Shown here one piece after another: positions 10,325-21,031 of a stretch of 64,000 nucleotides of DNA. The stretch is taken from the NCBI RefSeq assembly GCF_035046505.1, contig NC_089822.1, positions 267,913,024 through 267,977,023 on the forward strand, in the 5' to 3' direction. A program made the translations under genes and the position numbers. This DNA is from Tiliqua scincoides. Taxonomy: Eukaryota; Chordata; Lepidosauria; Squamata; Scincidae. Within the stretch, counting starts at the first letter, position 1; each line of letters opens with the position of its first letter. The notes under the pieces were generated by a model. That model was not told the origin of the DNA. It was given only the letters and a program-made list of their open reading frames with translations, and made no database searches.

Positions 10325-10664
10325 GTGAGCAGAGACCTCCTGCTTGTCCTGTGGTGTTTCCCGGGATGGGAAGGACATTTTCAGTTCTTCCCCATGGAAG
10401 ACAGTCAAACCCTTCTTTGTGCACCTCCTTGGAAGGGATCCTCAGTGCTTCTTAAGGACCAGCGGTGTTTGGGGAAACGGCTGTGACTTCCTTGGGAGCA
10501 GAGGTGGCTTGCGTGAGGAGGCAAACATGCAATGGCAGGGTACCTGCAGGAGGCTCCAGGGTCAAGGTTGGGCCGGGAAAGACCCTCCTGCTGGAAGCAA
10601 GAGAGTCTCTGCTGGCAGCCAGAGCAGCTGAACCAGACCCAAAATGAAGCATTTCAGCAGCATT

Positions 10665-10775
10665 TCAGTGTGCTCCCTGAGCCATCTGGTGGGTGACTGT
10701 GAGAGACAGAAAGCTGGACCAGATGGGCCTTTCGCCTGATCTAGCGGGGCTCTTGTGTTCAGAAGGCAACTTTGT
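10665..10775 (+). mobile_element. CR1 3' UTR fragment in intron
   Basis: 'gtgctccctgagccatctgg ... gatgggcctttcgcctgatc' is the CR1 3' end, divergent, lying between the SCAN exon and the next exon. Confidence 0.75.
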
Positions 10776-10820
10776 GTGTTCCCTTGTGTCCGGAATCTTC
10801 TCTGTTGTTGCAGGGGCCAG

Positions 10821-10943
10821 CACCACTGAAGGAGGCAGCAGGGAGCTTCCCTGAATCCACGCAGGCTCTGTGTGACACAGAGCAGGGACAGCAGTACAGG
10901 GAGGCCAAGCAGGAGAGTGATGAAAGAGCTGTGAGCTCACAAG
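10821..10943 (+). CDS. Linker exon of the SCAN zinc-finger gene
   Basis: The acceptor is taken as ggggccag|ca, so that g from the previous exon plus CA gives Ala and the frame reads APLKEAAGSFPES..., close to the 'VPLKEAA.SFPEAEQ' exon typical of reptile SCAN zinc-finger genes. It ends QYREAKQESDERAVSSQ before aag|gtcagt. Both boundaries are phase 1. An alternative acceptor seven bases upstream (ttgcag|gggcc) would meet a stop with the phase given, so it was not chosen. Function of the segment is unknown; it links SCAN box and finger exon. A poly-C/G-rich stretch and a CR1 tail follow in the intron. Confidence 0.75.
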
Positions 10944-11007
10944 GTCAGTAAGCAGGCTGTGGCAATTCTGGGAAGCAGGCTCTCCCCCCCCCCAAGGGAA
11001 GCTGGGG

Positions 11008-11066
11008 GGGGGCTGGACTAGATGGGCCTATGGCCTGATCCAGTGGGGCTGCTCTTACGTTCTTAT
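11008..11066 (+). mobile_element. CR1 3' terminal fragment in intron
   Basis: 'ctggactagatgggcctatgg', 'cctgatccagtggggct' and 'cttacgttcttatgg': the last ~60 bases of a CR1. Confidence 0.85.
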
Positions 11067-11101
11067 GGCTGCTCCATTCTTCATTCCTTTAGCCTCCACC
11101 G

Positions 11102-11761
11102 TAGTGATTGTCATTGTTTTTCTTCTCATGGCAAACTGACTTGTATAGACTGTGGTCTTCACCTCTTGTGATGTCACCTCTGGTTTCTAGGAGACTCTTC
11201 CAGGTCCTGTGGCTCTGTGACTAGGGCAACTGTCTGTAGTAATGAACTGTCTGTCCCTCTTCCTCCACCAGTAGAACTGTAGTAATAGACAATTTGTTAC
11301 TACAGACAGTTGCCTTAGGCACAAAGCCACAGAAGGGTTTTTCAGCAATGTTCAAGTGCTGTGCTCCAAACTCCCAAGCACACCAACAGATTGCGGCCAC
11401 TGGTGTACCTGGGGTGGACAGGGGGCAAATACCCCAGGGCAACACCCTATGGGGGGGTGCCACCGCAAACCCCCTACCACCTGTTTTTTGTTTTCTTCAG
11501 GTCTATTTACAGGGCCTTAGAAGACCTTCTGAGGCCTATGGAAAGCCTAAAAACATCACTTCTGGTTTTCGGCGAAAATCAGAAGTAATGTTTTTAGGTC
11601 TGTCAGAAGGCCAGTGGGGGCTGGAAACGTCTCAGAAAACCAGAAATGATGTTTTTAGACTTCCAGGCCAAATGAGGGGGCCAGCATTTTGTGGTCATGG
11701 CCCCAGACAGCACAGGGGCCAGGACTGCAGTTAGCTGCAACCCACCAGTTGAAAATCACTG
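11102..11761 (-). mobile_element. hAT-like family B element in intron, with internal insert
   Basis: The ends tagtgattgtcattg and gttgaaaatcactg fit family B. The interior has 'caactgtctgtagtaatgaa' and its inverted partner 'ttactacagacagttgcc'. Bases about 11400-11745 do not match family B and look inserted; no target duplication was confirmed. Confidence 0.55.
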
Positions 11762-11835
11762 TTGTGCATCAATGTGCACAGGGATGCAGAGTTAAACTCT
11801 TGGTTTTTGTTCTAAACAGTCACATTTAATTTCAG

Positions 11836-12605
11836 TGAATGACTGTGAAGAGGAAAAGAGTCTGCTGGAAAGACCTGATCAAAAAGAACCACCCCAAAGA
11901 AGAGCTATGAAGAATGTTTCCAACACCCCAAAAGAGGAGAATACCTCTGAGGAGCCAAGTGACCCACAGTGGCAGGGAGGGAGCCACCCACAGAACTGCC
12001 TGGGGGATTCTGTGTCTTGTGGGGCTCTCCCAAAATCCCACTCCAAAGCCTCGCTACTGCGGCAGCAGACAGCACTGAGGGGGTCCAAGGAATATCTGGA
12101 GCAGGGCTTGGGCCTTGTGCAGTACAACACGGTTGAAATCCAGGAAATCACGTATCAGAGTGAGGATAGAGAAGACCTTCACTGCAAGGTGAGACACCAG
12201 CAGATACACACTGGGGAGAAGCCGTACCAGTGCTCTTACTGCGGCAAGACCTTCAACCGCAGGTCACACCTGGTCACACACGAGAGAACCCACACAGGGG
12301 AGAAGCCATATGAATGCTCGTATTGTGGGAAGACGTTCATCCAGAGCTCTCATCTGATCCTGCATGAGAGGACGCACACTGGGGAGAAGCCGTACAAGTG
12401 CTGTGCCTGCGGAAAGAGTTTCAGCAGCACGTCAAACCTCCTTGCGCACGGGAGGACCCACACGGGGGAGAAGCCATACAAATGCACTGTGTGTGGGAAG
12501 GGCTTCATCAGCAAGTCCCACCTGATAAGGCATCGGAGGAATCACAGTGTGGAGAAGGCACCGGTGGAACAACCTGACCCAGGGAAAGGCTTCTGTCTAA
12601 GCTAG
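11836..12605 (+). CDS. Last exon of the SCAN gene: four C2H2 fingers
   Basis: The acceptor ttcag|tgaatg at 11835/11836 joins in phase 1 to give Val-Asn-Asp-Cys. About 125 residues of acidic and Ser/Pro-rich linker follow, then one degenerate finger remnant ('[14 protein letters not shown]') and four canonical C2H2 fingers with TGEKPY linkers: '[17 protein letters not shown]', '[17 protein letters not shown]', '[17 protein letters not shown]', '[17 protein letters not shown]'. The protein ends GKGFCLS. This fits a sequence-specific nuclear DNA-binding factor. The exon itself is fully open; only the SCAN exon carries a defect. Four fingers is short compared with ZNF-A and ZNF-B, and the finger sequences are unlike theirs, so it is not part of their duplication. 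Bases 12606-13014 show nothing further. Confidence 0.9.
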
Positions 12606-13014
12606 CTTCTTAGGGGACAGAGAGGAAGGGAGATAAGCCATATTGCAGCGTCCACCGTATTTCATGCGAGAGACAGTCCATGACCCCCTGGTTCAACCGT
12701 CATGGGGATTCAGCTCTGACTGGGGCTATTCCAGACCTGTCAGTTTCCGGGGGCTGATCCAGCACCCAACCAGCTCTGTCCTGGTTTCACATAGGAAAAT
12801 GTCACTGTTCACATGAGCTGACTGTTGCCCAGTCACTGTTGCCCAGTCAAGTCAAGAACTCTTCAATGAATTGGTTTTATGCATTATGTAGTGTATACAT
12901 TTGCATACAAGTAAAGAACAAGTGAAGAAATTAAGCAGCCTCTCTTTGTTCTTAGGGGGTGCAGATCAGCATAAAAGCAGGGGGGTGCCTCTTGTTTAAA
13001 GTTGATTTGTTTTG

Positions 13015-13084
13015 CTATGTAAACCACTTTGTGAACTACTTTTTGTTGAAAAGCAGTATATAAATATTTATTAATAATATTAAA
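13015..13084 (+). repeat. SINE/LINE 3' tail (aaaccactttgtgaac ... agtatataaat)
   Basis: Same tail type as the SINE at 30.30-30.49 kb. It ends in a TTAATAATATT repeat, possibly the polyadenylation region of the upstream gene. Confidence 0.5.
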
Positions 13085-13085
13085 G

Positions 13086-13849
13086 CAGTGATTTTCAGCT
13101 GGTGTGCCATAGCACATTGGTGTGCCACAAACTATGTTGGCAACCTTCAGTCTCGAAAGACTCTGGTATCACGCTCTGAATGGTGGTTCTGGAACAGTGT
13201 CTGGTGTGGCTAAAAAGGCCGATTCGGGAGTGACAATCCCTTCCACACTGGGAGCAAGTGCAGTCTGTCCCTGGTCTGTCTCCCTGGCTATGAGCCTTCC
13301 TTCTTTGCCTCTTTGCCTCAGTCTGTTGGCCAAGTGTCTCTTCAAACTGGGAAAGGCCATGCTGCACAGCCTGCCTCCAAGTGGGCCGCTCAGAGGCCAG
13401 GGTTTCCCACCTGTTGAGGTCCACTCCTAAGGCCTTCAGATCCCTCTTGCAGGTGTCCTTGTATCACAGCTGTGGTCTACCTGTAGGGCACTTTCCCTGC
13501 ACGAGTTCTCCATAGAGGAGATCTGGCCATCATCCATTCTCACGACATGACCGAGCCAACGTAGGCGTTGCCTCAAAAGGTGCCACAAAAGGTTGCTGAA
13601 AATCACTGAAAAACTCTTCCAGGTCTGCTGTCCTGCTTCTAGATCAACTGTCTGTAGTAATAAATTGTAGTATCAAATATCTCTGCCAGCAAAGGAATAA
13701 GGATGAACAAATTGTTACTATAGACAGTTGCCCTCGAAACAGAGCAGCAGAAACCAGAAGAGTTTTTTTTAGCAATTTTCAACCACAGTGCCCCAAATTC
13801 ACACGGCACACCTGCACATCTTTTGCAGTATACTGGCTGAAAATCACGG
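13086..13849. mobile_element. hAT-like family B element split by LINE-C
   Basis: It runs from cagtgattttcagc to gctgaaaatcacgg, with 'gtgtgccatagcacattgg' near the start and the 'caactgtctgtagtaataaa' core. No matching flanking octamer was found. LINE-C (13137-13565) is inserted in it. Confidence 0.65.
13137..13565 (-). mobile_element. LINE-C fragment inserted in family B
   Basis: Minus-strand C-terminal part of the LINE-C protein ('MDLNRWETLASERPTW', 'CGRDCHSRIGLFSHTRHC') with the 3' hairpin at 13150-13165. 'gtgccacaaa' occurs just before the 3' end and again after the 5' end (13579-13588) and may be the target duplication. Confidence 0.85.
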
Positions 13850-14167
13850 ACATAGTGAGGAGCTCCTCATGTGAACTGCCTCTGAGCTCCCTAGAAGAAG
13901 AGTGAGGCACAAATATGATATATAGAAAATTTAATCATTAAATAATTTAAAAACGATTGTATCGAAAATAGAAAAAGAATCTTAACACTTCTCAGATCTT
14001 GTTCAAATGGGAAGAAACTGGTTACTTCCTTCTCAGACAATGTTCACAACTGAAAAGGGTTTCAACGAGGCAAGCCAGTTAGGTTGGATTTTAATAGGCA
14101 GCGGCCCAAGGAAGCTTCTCCAAGCAGACTTCCCCACTCTCTCTTCCTTGCAGCAGGACAGCAAAAC

Positions 14168-14384
14168 CAGTGGCGTAGCTAGAGGGCGTACAAAGTACTC
14201 CGTTTGGGAGGTGCCTGAACAGCAAGCAGCCCCTTCCCTTTGTAGCCATTCCAGGCGATGGGAGCAAAATGGAGGCGGAACGCCTGGCTCCAAAGGGAAG
14301 GGGTAGAGGGAGGGGTCCGCTTGCACGGCACATTAAGGCCCCTGCAAAACGTAGTGCTTTGCACCCCTTCTAGCTACGCCACTG
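14168..14384 (+). mobile_element. hAT-like MITE, family E, second copy with perfect target duplication
   Basis: The termini are cagtggcgtagctaga and tctagctacgccactg, perfect inverted repeats of 16 bp. The octamer agcaaaac is exact on both sides (14160-14167 and 14385-14392). The element is non-coding, 217 bp. Apart from a short copy of the 'aagtcccatta...tcaatggga' repeat near 14740, bases 14393-15490 hold nothing I can name. Confidence 0.9.
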
Positions 14385-15208
14385 AGCAAAACATCTGTCT
14401 CTCCAAGACACATAAGCCAGTTCAGAGCATAAGGAAAATGCAAAAGTGTCCGTGGAGCGAACAGACCAAATTACTCAAGGAAGTGAGCCCAGCCACTTCT
14501 CCAGCTACTCCAGGCAGTCCTTGCGGTCCAAGAATGTGGAATGTTTTGTTATGTTTCTTCTGATCACTAACAAGCTGTGGAAACAACACTCCAGCAGGAG
14601 GCAAGGTGAATGAGGGAGGGAGAGATAGAGAGAGAGAGAATGTTTTCCCCACTTGAACCACCAACTAGGAGTAGGAAAGTGAAGTTGCAGGATAACTAAT
14701 TGGCCTTTGGTGGACATAAATATGCATTGTAATTCTTAAGTCCCATTAAGTTCAATGGGATTCCCTCTCAGAAAAGTCTGTATAACACACCTGCAGAGTG
14801 ACTTGTAATACCTTTGGCTCACCTTCTTGGAGATTCCCCCTAGTCACAAGTCCAGAGGCATGGAAGGGTCTCAGAGGCTGACATAACCCTCACACGACTC
14901 CCTCTCAACCCCCTCCCAGCCTGCAGAACACAGCTGAGGCCAACTGCCAGTCCAGGTACGTTGGCCTGGCAGAGTCCAGACATCTTGCTGCTCGCGACAC
15001 TTGTTCACTCTCTGACAACAATGCCTGGAAAGGTCACCACTGTTGGATCAACCCGATTGCTCTTCTCATGGATTCCTCTTCTGCTCTGTCCTCTTTGCCC
15101 CTTTCCAACCCTGGAAGAAGAAGAAGGTGAGCAGTAGAGGCAAGCTGGTGAGCAGAGCTATGCGTGCCCTGTCCTGCCATCAGTCTGCTGCCTGAGGTGA
15201 CTGCCTGA

Positions 15209-15900
<692 letters not shown>

Positions 15901-15964
15901 CTCTTAGTACTGCTTGGAAAGAGTGTCGCCAGAGGTGGGGTGGCGCACCCTGTAAGCGGCGCCT

Positions 15965-17032
15965 CTTTGAGCCACCGGGATATGCAGATATCCTCTCAAG
16001 GACTCCTTTTGGCCTTGGAACAGCTTTGAAATCTCTGACGCTGTTCTGCAAAGAGAACCAGCTCTTGATCCGTTATCAGAAAACTAAGATCATGGCCTTT
16101 GCCAGGAGGCTCAAGAACCACTCATGGAAGTTCGAGGTTCATAAGATCGAGCAAGTGACCCACTTTAAGTATCTTGGTGTTATTATCTTGGAGTTATTTT
16201 CCATGCAAGTGGCTGTAGAAGGGCACACGGCAAATATGTGGCACTGAATGCTTAGAGAAGCTCCTCAGCCATTTATGCGCACTAAAGGAGACCGTTATTT
16301 CCCTATAGCTCTTCAATTATTTCAAGCAATGGTTCTGGCACAACCACTATATGGTGCTGGATCAGGGCCACTGACTCCAGAATGCATGCAGTCCAAATTC
16401 CTGAGCCCTGGGATTACCTCAAGGTATTTCCAATGCAGGAAGGTCTCCAAGCCTGGCCAGATTGAGGTGGAGGCCACAATGTGGATAACTGTCATGTTAG
16501 ATGGGCTAAGATGGCCTTTTTGCCCAGCTGGCCTTGCTCCCTGAATCTTACAGGATGACTGCAAAGTACTTGGACAAAGACGGTGGAGCTGAAGCTGATG
16601 GTGCAGCGCATGACAAGCTAGAATTCCAGACTAGCACCTTAAATTGGAGTAACTTACTTAAAAGGGGACTGACAGTACATGGTGGGGGGATTTTCTGTTT
16701 TATTAAGTTTATTTTTAGCTCTGACTCTATTCCAGCATTGAGACATAAAGTGTTTCAGCTTCTTTGAATTGTCTGCAGCTCATGTTAGTTGGCTTTTTAT
16801 CTTTAAGTTTATATCTAACTTTGATATCCTATTTTAGGATATAAATTGTAGTTTTAATCCATCTGAATCTTACATAGTTCATGTAGCTGATCATGTAGTG
16901 GCACTATTAATTTTTGTTAATGCTGGTCTGTGACTGTAATTAAGACTGATTGATTGACTGACTGACTGACTGACTCTGTATTTTCTGCCAATAAAGGTTT
17001 CACTGACTGACTGACTGACTGACACTATAGCA
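15965..17032 (+). mobile_element. LINE-D (second non-LTR family) RT C-terminus and TGAC-repeat tail
   Basis: Frames here read 'LTLFCKENQLLIRYQKTKIM', 'HKIEQVTHFKYLGV' and 'ALQLFQAMVLAQPLYGA', a reverse-transcriptase thumb and C-terminal segment distinct from CR1 and LINE-C. Several frame breaks are present. The 3' end has 'ccaataaaggttt' within (TGAC)n runs at 16956-16976 and 17004-17023. The 5' end abuts the zinc-finger tail directly, as in the copy at 25.58-26.69 kb. Clade not assigned. Confidence 0.75.
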
Positions 17033-18895
17033 CCATGGAGGAGAGGCAATGGCAAACAATGGGGTGATGGCACCTGAAGGAGGGGGATTCGGAGATCCGA
17101 GAAAGACGGAATGGGGAACAGCAGGGCAGAGACAGGAGAAGAGAGATGGAGAAGCAGGAGGAGGAGGAGGAAACAGTAGGATGTTGAAGTGAAGGGGCAG
17201 GGGTACCTGTCAAGGGGGGGTGGAGGGAGAAACACAGGAGAAGAGAAGGGGATGTGGAGAAGGGAGGGACAACTGGCAGGGAGAAGAGTGTGTGAAAGGA
17301 GAGACCAGTGACATTCGGAGAAGGGGCCCAGCCAAGGGGAGGGAGGAATTGGGCAAAGTCCCAAGGAAAGGAGAGGCATGCCCAGAGTGGGGGCCTGGTT
17401 TCCACAGACCCTTGAGATCCAGCCAGCACCAGGGCAAGCCCTCCGCTACCTTTGCCTCCCAGTCCAAGGTCCCAGTTGGCTCTGAAGTGGAAGAGGTGGG
17501 CTGGGCCTCGAGACACTGTGGCCAGCCACTCCTGGTGTCGACCCTGGTGTCGACCCAATGTCGACCCAATGTGCGGCAGCAGTGAAGAAGGCCAATTCTA
17601 TGCTTGGGATCATTAGGAAGGGTATTGAGAACAAAACGGTTAGTATTATAATGCCGTTGTACAAATCGATGGTAAGGCCACACCTGGAGTATTGTGTCCA
17701 GTTCTGGTCGCCGCATCTCAAAAAAGACATAGTGGAAATGGAAAAGGTGCAAAAGAGAGCGACTAAGATGATTACGGGGCTGGGGCACCTTCCTTATGAG
17801 GAAAGGCTACGGCGTTTGGGCCTCTTCAGCCTAGAAAAGAGACGCTTGAGGGGGGACATGATTGAGACATACAAAATTATGCAGGGGATAGACAGAGTGG
17901 ATAGGGAGATGCTCTTTACACTCTCACATAATACCAGAACCAGGGGACATCCACTAAAATTGAGTGTTGGGCGGGCTAGGACAGACAAAAGAAAATATTT
18001 CTTTACTCAGCGCGTGGTCGGTCTGTGGAACTCCTTGCCACAGGATGTGGTGCTGGCGTCTAGCCTAGACGCCTTTAAAAGGGGATTGGACGAGTTTCTG
18101 GAGGAAAAATCCATTATGGGGTACAAGCCATGATGTGTATGCGCAACCTCCTGATTTTAGGAATGGGTTAAGTCAGAATGCCAGATGTAGGGGAGAGCAC
18201 CAGGATGAGGTCTCTTGTTATCTGGTGTGCTCCCTGGGGCATTTGGTGGGCCACTGTGAGATACAGGAAGCTGGACTAGATGGGCCTATGGCCTGATCCA
18301 GTGGGGCTGTTCTTATGTTCTTATGTTCTTATGGTGGGCAGAAGAGGAGCCTTCTCTTGAAGGACCAGAGCCTCTGATTCTGGAGCCTGCTGAAGTGACA
18401 TAATCCTGAGGGGGAGCTTTTCCAGGGAGGCCCTGCCATTATTTGGGTGAGGTTAGTTGTCCAGCCCTGGCCTTATTTGGCCCAACAGACTCCAAGGAGG
18501 GCAGTGACAAGACAAGTCTTTCCAACCTGCCGGGGAGATCCTTGCAACAAGCTCCCCATCACTGGCAGAAATGGAGGCTGGGAGGGAGGAACAGCTAAGC
18601 TGGGAAACCAGAAGGACAAGGGCATGAGTGGGCATTTGGAGAAGGGGACAGGAGATCAGGGGCTGGGGGCACCAAGGGGGAGCTGCTGGCAGGCTTCTTA
18701 AAACCCTGAGCTGGGGTGAGAGACAAGCTGGCTGAGGGATCCATCTGCAGCCCCCACCCCCGATGGACAGGAAGCCCCTGTGACAAGGAAGGTTCTGCCC
18801 TGAGGTTGAAAGGGATGTGTGACCCCTTCCCATCTTGAACTCCGAGGCCCCTTTTGGGAAAGAAGAACCCGCCCTGCAGAGCACAGCGAAAGTGG
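17033..18895 (+). repeat. Duplicated non-coding unit B, copy 1 (interrupted by CR1)
   Basis: Purine-rich sequence collinear with the minus strand of 24.46-25.58 kb and with the plus strand of 53.37-54.23 kb. Shared landmarks are 'ggcccagccaaggggaggg', 'ttgagatccagccagcacc' and 'ctccaaggagggcagtgac'. CR1 (17540-18333) interrupts it. Open frames occur on both strands, but none is preserved across the copies, so it is read as non-coding. Confidence 0.8.
17540..18333 (+). mobile_element. CR1 LINE 3' part inserted in unit B copy 1
   Basis: It encodes the CR1 C-terminal 190 residues without interruption ('TQCAAAVKKANSMLGIIRKG' to 'LDEFLEEKSIMGYKP') and a complete 3' UTR ending in three ttcttatg units. 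The 5' junction stutters ('ggtgtcgaccctggtgtcga', then 'cccaatgtcgacccaatg'). The other two copies of unit B lack it. Confidence 0.93.
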
Positions 18896-19840
18896 TTTGT
18901 TTGTTTTTAAATTTTATTTATTGATGTAGAAATTTAAAGTAGTACATTCCACTTATATTTACATAATCATACATCAACAATCTTTTTTTCCCTTTTTTCC
19001 CCTCCCCTCTTGAAGAGCGACCATTAACATTATTTATATCTGCAGCCATAAGAACACTTTTTGGATTTTATCGATTATAACAGTTTTGCCCCCCCTTCCC
19101 TTACCCATCTTATACATCTCAAGCATTTCTTTTTTATCTCAGTTTTCTTATCTTCCCATGTCTTATCCTGTTCCAAAATTGATACTATGTCTGATTGTAT
19201 TCATTCATATAGATACCAATTCCATTTTTCCACAGTCCATTTTGATGCATCTTTCCACCCATATGCTATAACTGCATGGATAGCTAGAATCATAGCTTTA
19301 AATAAATCCTCATTACGTTTTTTTTCTTTATTATTTTCCAAAACTTCCATAAATAACATTTTTCCAGAGAGCTCCAACTCAAGGTTACATAATTCCTCCA
19401 CCTTTTCAAATATCAATTGCCAAAAATCAATTACCCTTAGAACATTCCCACCAAAGATGGGCATAATAACCCTTTACCCTCCTACAGTGTCAACAATTTG
19501 AATTCCTCCCCTTAATCATATAAACCAGCTGGGCAGGTGTCCTATAACATTTCAATATTAATTTCATCTCCAATTCTCTAAATTTTTCCATTCTAATCTC
19601 CAATATTCCTTTCATTATTCTGTCTATCTCCTGTACTGACATCCCCACCTCTCTTTCCCATTTAATTTATATTAACCTAATCATATAGTCTTTGTCTTTA
19701 TTCATTACATTGTATAGCTTTTTTGCCATACACTTTTTATTATCCTCTTTAATACTATATATTTTTTTTCAAATTGAGTATTCTCTTCATTTAAAACTTG
19801 GGAGTATCTTTGTTTTAAAATATTATATAAATAGATTTTA
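18896..19840 (-). mobile_element. L1 LINE 3' end (ORF2 C-terminus and 3' UTR)
   Basis: On the minus strand, after 'VDTVGG', reads 'MPIFGGNVLRVIDFWQLIFE', the decayed 'hWWsC...FW' C-terminal domain of L1 ORF2, followed downstream (toward 18896) by an AT-rich 3' UTR ending in a poly-A-like tract (T-rich on the plus strand). It is inserted at the end of unit B copy 1. Confidence 0.7.
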
Positions 19841-20190
19841 AAAAAATCAAAACTTCACATATAGGCTGATGTGTTCTGAGCTTTCTGTGACAGATCAGGA
19901 GAGAGATCTTGGGGTGGTGGTGGACAGGTCGATGAAAGTGTCGACCCAATGTGCGGCGGCAGTGAAGAAGGCCAATTCTATGCTTGGGATCATTAGCAAA
20001 GGTATTGAGAATAAAACGGCTAATAGTTTAATGCCGTTGTACAAATTGATGGTAAGGCCACACCTGGAGTATTGCGTCCAGTGCTGGTCACCATAACTCG
20101 AAAAGGACATGGTGGAAATGGAAAAGGTGCAAAAGAGAGTGACTAAAATGATTCCGGGGCTGGGACACCTCCCTTACAAGGAAAGGCTAT
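19841..20190 (+). mobile_element. CR1 LINE internal fragment
   Basis: 'SVTDQERDLGVVVDRSMKV' to 'MVRPHLEYCVQCWSP' and on to 'LPYKERL'. It is truncated at both ends and joins the L1 directly. Bases 20191-21031 contain no feature I can support apart from a small GTACCAGTAC repeat near 20475-20515. Confidence 0.9.
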
Positions 20191-21031
20191 GTAATTGTAA
20201 GACTTAATGTATTTACTTTTTATATTAATTGTGACGCAAAAGGGAGCTCAGTCAACATATTTCTGCAAACTGCGCATTACATGTCAAAGCACTGCCTATG
20301 GCCCCAAGTTGCGGTTTGGCCACCCTGGTTTAGAATTGTTTTGTTTTTGAATATCTGTTTTGCATGTTTATTTTGTAACCATAGATAGAAGCCTGTTCTT
20401 AGTAAACGTGTATCTTTTTCAAAGATTAACAGCCCAATCCTAAACCCCCCCCAGGTATGGGGAGGCCGGGCTACAGTACCAGTACAAAGAATCTGTACCA
20501 GTACAGTACCAGCACCTGCAAAATAAAGCTTTCCTTTCTGCCCTAAAGAGGGAGGCAGAACAGCCCCTCCTCTGCTGTGGTTTTTTTTTTGGCTCCGAGC
20601 AATTTCAGTGCTTCTGACAGCAAAGCTTTTGTCCAGAGGCAGCTGTGCAGTTTTTCTCAGGGAGGAATTCTGAAGGGGCAAGAGGAACACCACAGTCTCA
20701 TCTGAAGTTATGACATGTGCTGGGCATGTTGTGTAGGCATCTTATTGGCAGTTTCCTCCCTCCCACCCATCCCTTACCCGTGGATAGCAGCAATTCTAAT
20801 CTTTCTTTGGGAGTGTGAAGGAATAGGATGGGGAAGAGGAAAACCCTACTTACTGAGATCTGGAAACTTGACATTTCAGCCTGTTTTCAGCAACCAGTTT
20901 CTTAACCAGGTTTCTTAAGGAGGTAAATGGGTGTGTTCAACCTGTTCTGCTACAAATGTCATCTTTCCTCATGCTATACTTCACCTAACCAGCAGAGATG
21001 CTCCTGAATGGGCAGTTAAACAAAATTGTAG

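Noticed and set aside
20277-20693. 138-residue minus-strand frame
   Set aside because: No recognisable motif or homologue, low-complexity edges, and no splice or start context.
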